In this document: piece after piece, positions 1-10,244 of the stretch
How positions within the stretch are numbered: the first letter of the stretch is position 1
Layout of the letters: every line of letters begins with the position of its first letter
Origin: Asterias rubens
Taxonomy: Eukaryota > Echinodermata > Asteroidea > Forcipulatida > Asteriidae
Assembly: GCF_902459465.1 (NCBI RefSeq)
Contig: NC_047082.1
Coordinates: 1,302,001 to 1,366,000, forward strand
DNA: 64,000 nucleotides
Direction of reading: 5' to 3'
Translations under genes and position numbers: made by a program
The notes under the pieces: generated by a model
Database searches by the model: none
What the model saw: only the letters and a program-made list of their open reading frames with translations
Told to the model about the DNA's origin: nothing

Positions 1-19
1 CAATGAAGGAAGTTTCAGT

Positions 20-180
20 TTTAGAAGTGGGAGGAAAACCCAGAGAATTATTCACGGGAAAACCCATGCAGTCAAAAAGAGACTGAAAGCCCAATCCACA
101 TAGTTCCCCAGGTATGATTTGAACCAGGGTCCTAGAGGTGGAAGGTCAGGAAAGATACCACTACGCCAACCTGACCACCT
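20..180 (-). mobile_element. tRNA-derived SINE, family S1 (reverse orientation)
   Basis: Read on the minus strand, this stretch has a B-box-like motif inside a conserved tail that mentions a 'gtggattgggtttt' block. Related copies lie at 31365-31490 (same orientation), 39185-39420, a diverged one near 39780-39900, and a remnant at 52205-52300. Recurrence in unrelated introns marks it as an interspersed element. The assignment to a tRNA-derived SINE is inferred from the box motif; I did not identify the named family. Confidence 0.55.
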
Positions 181-349
181 GTAGGCATTTACCAGGCGTT
201 TTTAAACCCACTTATCAAAGCGCCTTCAAAAACTAGAGGATGAGATTAATTTTAGTTTTACAAAGACCGATAATGTACTTTCTTGGTTTTTAAAAAACCA
301 AAACTAATATTCTTAAACCCAGATGCAAGTTTAACATCTATGTAATCGT

Positions 350-560
350 TGCGGTACCTGCTGCCGAAACATAGGATTCGAACTGCCTCTAGCCACCGGG
401 CAATCTCGGTGGTCTAGTTGGTATGACACTGCTCTAGAATTGCAAAGGTCATGGGGTCGAATCCCACCTGAGTAATATGCCTGTGATTTTTTTCACAGGA
501 CTCCGGAAGGTACTGAGTATACAGTGCTAACACACATCGGTGTATGGGTAAAAACCATCA
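350..560 (+). mobile_element. tRNA-derived SINE, family S4
   Basis: The head looks like a tRNA: an A-box-like TGGTCTAGTTGG at about 411-422 and a B-box-like GGGTCGAATCC at about 454-464, spaced as in a Pol III internal promoter. A conserved non-tRNA body follows, to about 560. It lacks a closed cloverleaf with an acceptor stem, so it is not a functional tRNA gene. It sits just upstream of the first CHD1L exon in the window, in an intron of that gene. Confidence 0.6.
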
Positions 561-651
561 TAAATAGTTATACCTTCTCTTTAAAGATAACTTGTCTAGA
601 AGTTTCCTCCTTGTTTATTCTCTATTTCCGTTTAATTATTATTTCCTACAG

Positions 652-3600
652 TTGAGGTAGTCGAACAAGAAGATGATCTGCAGTTGCCCCGAGCACTACG
701 GAAGAACCGAGGCGTAAGAGACATGCCCGAGATTTCACTCCCTGAACGAAAGAAGAAAGATTACACACCACAGGAACTGGAAGAAAGGAAAAGAAAGGTG
801 GGTTATGAACCATGGACGCCTGAATTAGAATCACTTAGAGTACTTTACCTTCTCTTTGACTTCGATAGTCCCAGGTTAGAATCCTAGCCAGTAGTTTTAA
901 GTGGGGCGGAGCGTGGTAGTGCATCATACTGAGTTGTCAGGTTGTGGGTTTGAATGCCGGTCGTGACTCTTGTGTTCTCCAAGCAAGACACTTTACTATA
1001 ATTGCTTCTCATCACCTATGGGTAAATGGGTAACTCTAAGGGCAGAGATGGTTCTTGTGACTGGTGACCACAGGTAATGATGTTTGAAATGTCATCATAA
1101 TTATTTTTTGAATTGTGCTCTTTAAGAGTTGCTATTAACATTACTCTATTTAGCCTTATTCTATTGACCACTTTGCAAATGATGTGCAACTTTATAAGTC
1201 CCCAAAAGCGCCTCCCATAAAAACTTTGTGTACCTTTTCTATGAAGAGTTTTTTTTATTCAATTGTGGTCCAGAGAGAAGAGGCTGCATCTAAGAGGGCA
1301 GAGGCGGCCGCCAAGAGGGCTAAACTAATGGAAGAGGCAGAGGTTCGAAGAGCCCAAGAAAGACGACAGAAACTGTAAGAAACAAATTCAAGGAGTATCT
1401 GTATGTTAGCGTACTAATTGTTGTAGCTTAAGATGACAATAAATATTGATGTCAACGTTTGCATCTACTTTAGCACTAAGTCCTGCGTCATATTTCATGC
1501 CAATGCTATTGTGAAGAAAATTTTTAACAAATTGGCAATGAGCCAATCGTTTCTTGTCATCTTGCCACAATTTGGGACAATTACATGTTGCCCAGAACTT
1601 TCGTCCACTCGTCCCTGAACTGACTACTTTATAAACAAAAAAAGACCTGGGTATTTTAACCGCGATTTCTAATTTTCTAACAGGGAGGCATTATGGGCAT
1701 CCAATGATTACGAGTCGGTTAACATCGCCATGGAAACAGATGATGAAGATGAGGATGAGGAAGATGACACTATGACGCTTGAAGATGACAATGACGTCAC
1801 TGCAATCCAGTATGTCAGTGGGGATGTCACTCAACCGATTAATACTGGGGACAATGACGCCATTGTTGTACATTGTGTGGGTAAGTTGATCAAGATCCAA
1901 ACTGAAATATAGTCAGTAAATAAATTCCAGCGGGTACTGCAACAATTTAATAAATAATGTTAAATTTTCATCAGGAATGAAGAATATTTGGTGTCTGCCC
2001 TTACACACTGATGTGTATAAAGCATTGTAAACGGGGTATTTTTCAGGCATATAACTTGTGCCGAACAGAGCAGTGATTGACTCTACACTGAAACCTCTGA
2101 ACCGCTATAAATAGGTCAACATTTCTCACACTCTTTAGCCTCCTGACGATGACTAGAGCAACCTAGTCAAAACATTGAGACCAATTATTAGTAACTCACT
2201 TCTCGATAGTGAAGTTTTAACCAGAAGTCGCCTCGATCCACTAAGCAAAAGTAGTAGTCCTGGCTGATACCCTAGCTTCCAGGTAGTAGTTTAAATAAGC
2301 AGGACAGTTCTTTTTAGAACCAAGAAGACCCAAGAATTCTGAAAAATCTACTTCATGGCAGTAGAACATTTAGCAAGACAAGTTCTCTAAAGAGACAACC
2401 TTAGGGCCCTGTCACACGAGGCAACTTTTACAGGCAACTTGGAGGTAACCAATTTCAGTGCACGCTACAGGATCACTTTAGTAGCACATGAATAATTTTA
2501 CAAACAGTGTCTTACAATCCCCAAGAAAGATATGTGAAAAATCATATGAGAAAGCTCCTTCTTCTTTGAGATTGCCTGGAACTGGTTGCCTGTAGATTGC
2601 GTCGTGTGACATGGGCCTAAGTCGCATTAGGGATAAAGGAGATAATATGTCCGATGTTTTGACACTCTTGACTACTTTTCTGTATGGACCTAGTGTTTGA
2701 TTTATGATTTGTAAGAAATTCACAGCTCATATGGGCTCGCTCCTAACTTGTCTTCTTTTGCTTCAATAGATGACAGTGGTTCTTGGGGTACAGGGGGCCT
2801 TTTCACTGCCTTGCACAGGAGGTCAGACCAGCCTGAGACGCAGTACGAGCTGGCAGGCAAAATGAAAGGTAAGATGTAGTGGCAGGCAATACAGACATGA
2901 TCCTTCACAAAGAGCATTCGGCGTTTGCTTCAACTAGTTGTCACAATCTTTTTAGTTTTCAAGATCAAGTTCAGCTCAGAATATGATGAATAGGTTGTTG
3001 ATAATTTCCTCTGTTGGAGTAGAGACGTGTATGCAAATACTTTCCGTAGCGAGGAAGTCAACTTTTGCTGTGAGCATAGCCAGAGGGGTGTCTGTGTGTC
3101 TTTTGAACACCTTGTTTTAAATGTTGACACCCTGTTTTATCTATCATTTACATGTAAATGTATTGTAAGTTTGGAGGAAACGTAACGGATTTGAATGTTC
3201 ATGTAAGTTAGACTTACACAGTCTACTGCAAAACCATTGATTTCTGGTTTTGTTTTTCTCTTTTAAATTTTAGATTTAGCTCTTGGGGATGCACACTTAA
3301 TCAGCATTGATGATAAGATGAGTCGCAGCAATGGTAGCGATAAGGTAAGAACTATTAAAGTAAGTGTCCTTAAAGGCACTGGACACTATTGGTAATTACT
3401 CAAAATAATTATTAGCATAAAACCTTTTTTGGTAACGAGTAATGGGGAGAGGTTGATGGTATAAAACATTGTGAGAAATGGCTCCGTCTGAAGTGCCATA
3501 GTTTTCGAGAACAAAGTAATTTTCCACGAATTTGATTTTGAGACCTCAGATTTAGAACTTGAGGTCTCGAAATCAACCATCTAAGCGCACACAACTTCGT

Positions 3601-6600
3601 GTGACAAGGATTTTTTTTCTAACAGGTTTGTTATTTTATGCATATTTTGAAATACACCAACTGTGAAGGCTAGTCTTTGACAATTACCAATAGTGTCCAC
3701 TGCCTTTAAAGGAAGGTATACGTTTGGTAACCACTGAATCGTATCGCGTCACAACTGAACTCATATAACAAGTTACAACAACTGAATAGCGTGTGCGAGT
3801 CTTAAAGTGGCAGACGTGACTTAAAGTGACACCCCTACAATAATATACATCAGTATTTTTCATTTGTTTATATCTTTGTTGGTGTAGGTTGCATTGATCG
3901 TAGCTCACCACAGAGACAGACGTAACAATCTATCTGGTATCAAATTGTCTGCTCTGGACCAAGGTCTTCAGAGGGTGTACAGAGCTGCTAAGAAATGCAA
4001 TGGTACGTCAGTAAATCATTACAAGCCTGTGTTGAACTTTTTCAGTCACAGACATTTGTATTTGTGTACCCAAACCCTTGAAAAGACTTAGGTAATTAGG
4101 CCCTACTTTTATACAGATGTAGTTGCCAGGGACATCATGGTGCTTCCAGCTGATCTTCCCAACTTAATGAGAGATCGACAGGGATGGGCAAAACTTTGCA
4201 TGATTCCGACCCCGGTCGACTAGAGAGAGAGAGAGAGGTAATTGGTATCCAACTGAAAACCAAGCTTCCCGACTGTTCATATGTCTTTCCCGTTCATGGG
4301 GGCCAGATCTTTGGGGAGCCCCATGGAAGTCACTGGGTTACTCTGTGCTTCAACTCGTATGGACTTTTACATTCAGCTCGACTGTGCCCCTGTAGCTTGT
4401 TGGTTATGTCCATAGACCTTATGCATTGATGTCATCCAGCCACCATCTTAGAGGACGCACAGATTCGTACGCGCAGCGCATAGTATTGGCCAATGAATAA
4501 CCTCCTTTTGACCTCTAGGGGAGGGCGCCCTACTGAAATGACGTCATGTGCATAAGGTCTATTACAGTTGAGAGCTACTATAGACTGTCAACCCGTAAAC
4601 CATGTGATACTTGTATGTTATTAAAGGGTGTCACCACAAATCTTAGTTCAGGATTGTTTGCAAAGTTTCAAATCCTACCAACAATGACATTATATGAAAC
4701 ATTGTATTGCTAAGTTGTGCTGACTTGTTCATTCTCTTTTGGTTGATAGGAAGTGTTCATCTGCCACGTATTGGTTACGCAACGGCAGGCTTCAATTGGT
4801 ATGGTACTGAACGACTCATACGAAAGCTGCTAGCATCTAAAGGCATTCCAACATACGTGTATCCTTTTTAACGCTTTTGGAACCTTCACAAAATTTGTTA
4901 GTGTGATTTCCTATAAGATTTTGTTGTTGTAAACATATTTCAGTAATTTTAAACTCGTTTAAACAAAGTATAGGCTCGATTTCGTAGAGTGGCTTCAGCA
5001 CAAAAAATATCGCAAACAATTTTCTGCTAAGCAATTTTCTGCTATAGCGAAAACCAGTCACAGAAGGAATATGTGACAAGGAGTTTTGGCTGGTAACCTT
5101 ATTCTAGCTAGCATCATTTTGTTGTGTTTAGCTACCGTTTGCAGATCAGTGAACTGCGCCCAGCATGACTGCAAAATATTATCTAATTTTCAAAAGTTGA
5201 CCTTTCCTTAACAGACTACTCTACAGATATTATTTTCCAAGACGAAGAGGAAAGCATCGCCCAACCACCAGCCCACCCACGCACCCTAAGCCTTCATCGA
5301 CTACCCCCTCGCTTGACGCATCAGCTCCTTCAACCTCGAGGGTATCTACATCATCATCATCATCCACCCAAGGAGAGGACGGGACAGGACTGCCCAGTTT
5401 CTTCCGAGGGGTGACAGTGAGCTTCAGTGATGTTGACGATGGGGATTTAAAGAAACTCACACGCTATGTTGTGGCATATCCTTTTAACCATGCTAAGTTG
5501 TTATCTCTCTCATACTAACAATGGTTTAACATATATGATTATGAATTGCACAAATCAAGAAGTTGTGATTCAGTTACTATACTGTTTTCAGTCATTGTGA
5601 ATTCAGTGGTTAGTTTGGTAGGATTTGAACCCACAACCTTATGATTGCAAGTCATGTGTGACATGTCGTGGCCTAGCAGATAAGAACAGAAAACTCAGCT
5701 CTGGCATTTCTGTTCAGTTGAGTGTGGGTTGGAGTCCTATCGTGACAAGTGTCCTTAAGCACGACGCTCAACCATTATTGCCATGTCCTTTGGATGGGAT
5801 GTAAAGCCTTTGGTCCTGTGTGTTGTGTAATGTGCGTTAAGAACCCAGCGCACTTAGCGAAAAGAGAAGGGGTTTGCCCCGGTGTTCCTGGTTTGATTTG
5901 CTGCATTTTACGCCACAGCACAGGTTTTGTTTGTGATTTATGATTCAAGATTCCTTAACTGAAATTCACGTATGACGGTGATGTCTCTGAGACTGTTGAT
6001 GAATCAACAACCCACATTGTGGCCAAGGAAAACACGTCAGAGGTAAATAATCAATAACTCCATTCACGTCTGAACATAAAAGGGAGGGTATTAGTTTGGT
6101 AGTCAACCTTAAAATTAATGCCAATGAAAACATTGTGTTAGAAGGCTACAGCAGCGGTTGATTGTATAAAGCATTTTTGGAAACATTTCACTTTGAAGTG
6201 TGTATTATGAAAAAGATTTAAGTTTATATGGCCCAAAATTTTTATCGAAGAAGTGGTACTGTCAGTTACACTAATCAGATTTTTGTTTCCTATTAGTTAA
6301 ATCTCATCACTTTCACAGTTCTGTTTGACCTACCTCCTGTCTTTATATGGTCTTCTACATATATGTAGATATATTGATGTTCTTCCTCTTTGTTCTGCTG
6401 ACAAATCCCTGCTGACACAAACTACTCCATTAAACTCTATGGTCAGAGAGCCTTCCACTTCATTGCACCTTCGATATGAAATAACTCAGATGAATACGTC
6501 TTTCTTTGTTGAATTATTTTCTGCAGGTTCAGACTCTGCTGGATATGAAGGCATCCAATCCTGACGCTGTGGTCGTGTCAACGAGATGGCTTCAAGACTG

Positions 6601-6646
6601 TATCGCAAAACAGAGTCACATCGATGAAGAGAAATATAAACTTTGA
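652..6646 (+). CDS. CHD1L: CHD1L/ALC1 chromatin remodeller, C-terminal part (partial; macro + BRCT)
   Basis: These are the last ten coding exons of CHD1L (ALC1), a nuclear SNF2-family remodeller whose macro domain binds poly(ADP-ribose) at DNA breaks and relieves autoinhibition. Exons: 652-797, 1274-1374, 1684-1880, 2770-2868, 3274-3344, 3888-4002, 4750-4858, 5227-5475, 5970-6042, 6527-6646. All phases join, giving 425 residues and a TGA stop. The ATPase half lies off the left edge. Exons 1-2 encode a charged linker; an acidic run follows. The macro domain starts near [10 protein letters not shown] and contains [24 protein letters not shown] and [20 protein letters not shown], ending at YYFPRR, all closely like vertebrate CHD1L. 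After a Ser/Thr/Pro linker, about 80 residues form a BRCT domain ([31 protein letters not shown]). Human CHD1L ends at the macro domain, so the BRCT is the notable difference. Introns 7 and 8 here are U12-type. Confidence 0.93.
895..1110 (+). mobile_element. SINE, family S2
   Basis: A B-box-like 'gtgggtttgaatgccggtcg' is followed by a conserved body ('caagacactt', 'gggtaaatggg', 'gggcagagatg'). The same order recurs at 7230-7460 and 46415-46600. It sits in the intron between the first two CHD1L exons of the window. Confidence 0.55.
2090..2400 (+). mobile_element. Dispersed element fragment with hammerhead-like hairpin motif
   Basis: Positions 2143-2181 read CTGACGA, then a perfect 6-bp stem (GACTAG/CTAGTC, loop AGCAAC), then AAAAC and ATTGAGACC. 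A cleaner version occurs at 37604-37646 and a looser relative near 26825-26865. The downstream part, with 'agcaagacaagttctctaa', resembles 61255-61330 and 40240-40330. These look like pieces of one retroelement family. A Penelope-like origin with a decayed hammerhead ribozyme is a guess from the motif, not established. Confidence 0.35.
2403..2618. mobile_element. MITE with terminal inverted repeats
   Basis: The left end (gggccctgtcacacgaggca) and right end (gcgtcgtgtgacatgggcct) are imperfect inverted repeats, and a second inverted pair (caggcaacttgg / tggttgcctg) lies inside. At about 216 bp with no coding capacity this is a non-autonomous DNA element in a CHD1L intron. A related 'cccggttcatact' element begins near 22995. 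Confidence 0.6.
3373..3711. mobile_element. MITE family M1, near-complete copy
   Basis: Both ends carry versions of 'aaggcagtggacactattgg' in inverted orientation, and the middle holds a hairpin around 'gagacctcagat...gaggtctcgaaatc'. The same element recurs at 50612-50990 (complete), 10305-10425 (one end), 52898-53270 and 59608-59935 (variant ends), and probably 37780-37985. It has no ORF. It lies in the CHD1L intron between exons ending at 3344 and starting at 3888. Confidence 0.75.
4859..5226 (+). other. CHD1L: U12-type (minor spliceosome) GT-AG intron of CHD1L
   Basis: The 5' splice site reads GTATCCTTTTT from 4859, the U12 donor consensus, not a U2 donor. TTCCTTAAC at 5204-5212 is a perfect U12 branch site, about 15 nt before the AG at 5225-5226. 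Splicing here rebuilds TYVYYFPR, the expected end of the macro domain. An in-frame alternative AG at 5213-5214 would add four residues and fits the family less well. Confidence 0.85.
5476..5969 (+). other. CHD1L: U12-type AT-AC intron of CHD1L
   Basis: No GT donor fits the frame at this junction. The sequence instead offers ATATCCTTTT at 5476 (canonical AT-AC U12 donor), TTCCTTAAC at 5951-5959 (branch site) and a terminal AC at 5968-5969, 11 nt from the branch adenosine. Joining GC|G restores [17 protein letters not shown] inside the BRCT domain. A SINE fills most of the intron. Confidence 0.88.
5590..5945 (+). mobile_element. SINE-derived sequence, family S3
   Basis: The stretch contains B-box-like motifs and the body 'aagcacgacgctcaaccatt', 'gatgggatgtaaagcc', 'gtcctgtgtgttgtgtaa', 'ggtttgccccggtgttcctg'. 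Matching blocks occur at 36185-36420 and 49190-49370. The insertion lies wholly within the AT-AC intron of CHD1L. Confidence 0.55.
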
Positions 6647-6783
6647 TCTTACAAATGCAAGACTTACTCGCATAAGATGAGTGGGAATTTGTTAATGTTC
6701 AAAACATCATTTGGACTTGATTGAGTTTGATTCTCATTGTTGATGTTTGATAAATTTCTTTCTTGCCAAAAACAGTTCTTGCA

Positions 6784-6789
6784 AATAAA
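6784..6789 (+). promoter_or_regulatory. Candidate proximal polyadenylation signal of CHD1L
   Basis: AATAAA lies 138 nt after the CHD1L stop codon. Two more AATAAA hexamers occur near 8048 and at 8165-8170 in AT-rich, gene-free sequence, so a longer alternative 3' UTR is possible. Confidence 0.45.
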
Positions 6790-6879
6790 TTGTGTAGGGG
6801 ATCCAAGTTTGCCCTCAGTGCTCAAGTGTCTGATTCAACCTAACCTATGAATATGGAGACGTGCAAAGTAGGGTTAGAT

Positions 6880-7560
6880 AGTTCAGTTTGTAGAGCGCCG
6901 GCACATTAATCTGGAGTTCGTTGGTTCAAATCTTGCTCTAGTAAATTTATCTGTATATTTTTCAGTCACCATCATAGTTCTTTCTTCTAGTGTATAACAT
7001 AGTTTTTGTTCATAAAGATGTATATACTTTTCTTTGTAAGGTGAAGTAAGACTTCTTTCAAGTAAATCACTGGGTTGTACATAGTTTTTCAATTGCGATT
7101 CTCTCCTGACTCTAGAATGGATCAGTTGGGAGACAAAAGTAGATTTTGGATAGTAGATAGTGGAAGTAAATAGTCAGCAAAAATGTGAATAATTCGCTGC
7201 CATTGTTGAGCGATCTAGTGCATCTAACTTAAATTCTGACAAGAATCATTGGAGTGTGGGTTTGTCTGGTCATGATACTTATGTCTTTGAGCAAGGTACT
7301 GTCCATAATTGCTTCTCTTAACCCAGGTGTATAAATGGGAACCTGGGAGGGCTGGGACGATATTATGATGTGTTTCTGGTTAGGGCAAATAAATAAGCAG
7401 GCTGGGGTTGAACACTTCCCAATGAGTTGAGAAAGTTTGAGGAATGGTCTTAGAGTGTCTGACAATTGTATCGAGATAATAATGTTGTAAAGTGCCTTGA
7501 CCTAGCTACTAGGGTAAGTGCACTATATGAGAACCAAATATTATTATTAATATTCAATTT
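6880..7560 (+). mobile_element. SINE fragments downstream of CHD1L
   Basis: A tRNA-like head with a degenerate B box lies at about 6885-6950 ('ttggttcaaatcttgctcta'). An S2-type SINE occupies about 7230-7460 ('gagcaaggtactgtccataa', 'gggtggg'-like tail), followed by a (TTA)n run near 7540. From 7560 to 8200 I see only AT-rich sequence with possible distal poly(A) signals. Confidence 0.45.
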
Positions 7561-9879
7561 CAAAAATCCTACATAAACTTCACACAAGAAGAACTCTATT
7601 GGTCTGAAAAATAGCAGAAGCATTTGCAATGTAATTAATGTTTTGTCAGAGTGCCTTTACACATATTATTTGTTTTTATAGATTATGCATTAAAATTATT
7701 TTTGACTGAATGTTCGACTAAGCTGAGAAAATAGCATTTGAAGGCCCCAGATGCCCAATTGCTTATTTTAATTGCCATAAGCAAAGTCATCAACCAAGAT
7801 ACACATTGTGTTCATGTTTCACTTAGCATGATAAACCATTTACAAAATGTATACATTAAAACTACTTTTCTATTCATGCAATAATGTGTTTATCTTGAAG
7901 ATACAATATTGTATTATAATCCCTTCAGTGGCATTTCACCTGTACACCAATTGTTGAAAGATTCTTGTTATTTAACAAAAAATATGTAGGTTCTTATTCT
8001 TTGATAAAAACTTCATGCCTGCTGCATCTCTCTTTAACTAATGTTTTAAATAAAGATGTGCAAATTACTTAATGTTTGTATGAAATCAAGAGTGTAATTT
8101 ATAATATAGAGTATAATTATATTAATTATATATAATTATATATCTATTTTTAGAATGTTGTGGAAATAAAGTCATATTCAAGTTAAAAAATATGTTTGGC
8201 TTGTTCATTTTGTGCACATTTTGTATGGCTTTAAAAATTTATTTGTCCCTATCACGAAATGTTCTTTCACGTGAAAAAGTTTTCTTTAGAAGCAGAGCCC
8301 AAAACGCATGCATTTTAATTGACTTAAGACAGCACCCCCCCCCCCCCCCAGTTCGTCCCGTCCCCTCTTTACTCTGCCAGCCTCGCCCACATGTTCACAC
8401 GTATTATTTTCCTAAAGACCCGGTTGTTCACAGATGTAAGGTACGGAAAAATTAAAACCTTGTAGATTAGTTCAATACATGCAATGATAAACAATTGCCA
8501 AGTATACCTCCCAACATGTTGTTTGCTAAAATCTACTACTGCCCGCCCCCTGGATACAGGACCGAAATGGCTTGCACTTTCCATTATTCAATGGGGGTTT
8601 TCATTTAGGGTTGAAACATCTCGAAGCTCCTTCTTCCCTAACACTTGCTCAACAACTCTTCAACAACTTCCAAAAATCCACTGTAAGCTAAACTCAAATA
8701 TTATAATGTATAACATTTTTTTTTTAAATTCTATATGAAGAAAATGAATGTTCTTCCATAACGTCTTTGCTTTGGTATCACCGATACCATTTATATGGCT
8801 TGTCCCAGGGACGTTCGTGATATGCAAATTACACTTGTGGTGTGCGTGGGTGTGCGCGCGCACGTGACCTATGACCTCTTGCAAGACAAAATGGCTGAAG
8901 CGACACGAATTTTCTCTCCTGTTCTTCCACAATTTACATGTTATTAAGTCGACACAATAACTACAACAATGAAACAGGTGAGTAGAGTATGCTTTATAGC
9001 ATTCGTAGAATACTTCTTTCGTTTCATTATGAGTTTCTGAAAGGGTAAAAATGACGCAAACAACAGACCTTGCCGTTCGACACGGCGGCAGTTTCAAAAT
9101 ACACACGTGGACGACATGTCACATGTACATGCTGTATATTATAAGGACATGTCATGATAGCTACAGGAAATTCCTTGTTTCAATGAAACTTTCATATTGT
9201 TGTATTAGTTACAATACATAGGGATTGCAAACAGGTTTAGAAGCTTGGGAAAATGTCTGTACCCTGCCACCACTCATTTAATTTACCCCAAATGAGATAT
9301 ATGTTTTTAGGATACTGAAATTAACTCTTTACAATTTCATTTGTTGTACTTAGGGTTGCTATGGCTTCATTGACTTGTTTAGTGTTTAAAGGTTTTTCTT
9401 CTCGATTTTCTAAAATTTCTTTGAAGCCAGTCTTGTGCCCCCATCCAACATGATAGCACCATAACAAATGCCAAGTGTGCAGAGGGAGTCTAACATATTT
9501 TGCACTATTTATGGAGCACTAGTATGACAGCTTTGAAAGGGCTATAGTTGAACTGAAGAGGGTGGTTTTACGCTTTATTAAAAACAGACGATATTGCAAA
9601 TACTATGATAATTAACAGGGTGCCTATACCATGCCTTTAGGGCACTCCTTGATGTGTTGTTAAGTGTGCTATAATGCCCATTTTTAGATTCACCCACTAT
9701 TGTACGTAGCAATAAAAATACAAAAGCAGCATGGTTAAGTCCTCTAATGTAAAATCAAAAAGAGTCAACTCGATGTACACCAACTAACTCATACTCACAG
9801 ACCTGTAACCAGGAATTATTGATTTAATATCTTTTATGGATTTTTTGTTTGTAATAAGGCAGATTGTATTTTAAATTGT

Positions 9880-10030
9880 TTGTAGGTTTTGTTTGAGGGG
9901 GCAGCCTTTTTTTCATTTGAACAAAAATTGGGGTTTCTTTTTTTGGGGGGTGGACTTACCTTTGAGGGGGGGGGGGCGTACTTCTTTTTTCTTTTTTTCA
10001 GGGGGCGGACTTTTTGGGGGGAGGAATTTG
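9880..10030 (+). repeat. G-rich imperfect repeat
   Basis: Five to six blocks of G4-G12 alternate with T-rich tracts and a repeated 'gcggacttttt'-like segment. The run could fold as G-quadruplexes on the plus strand. No gene is seen in it. Confidence 0.6.
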
Positions 10031-10244
10031 GGTTCTGGTTACGGGCCTGTATACTCATAGCGTCTACACCAACCAACATTTAAAGACAGACAACTTATAT
10101 CTTGAGGTGGAAGATAAACTTACCATATTTATTTCTTGCTTGTTTGTGTTTTATAGTGAGGAGAACTGTGCTACAGAACACCTGCATTTCCACTAAGCAT
10201 GTTACTGAGGATCCGCAATCAACCCTTAACATGGTCAGGAAGTT

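Noticed and set aside
350-480. A functional tRNA gene
   Set aside because: A- and B-box motifs are present but the acceptor and anticodon stems do not close, and the sequence continues into a SINE body.
5213-5226. Upstream AG at 5213-5214 as the CHD1L acceptor
   Set aside because: It is in frame but sits only 2 nt past the branch site, too close for splicing, and would insert four residues into a conserved TYxYYFPR block.
8660-9106. 148-residue minus-strand ORF
   Set aside because: No recognisable domain, biased composition, and it runs antisense through the likely first exon of the plus-strand transcript and a T-rich stretch.
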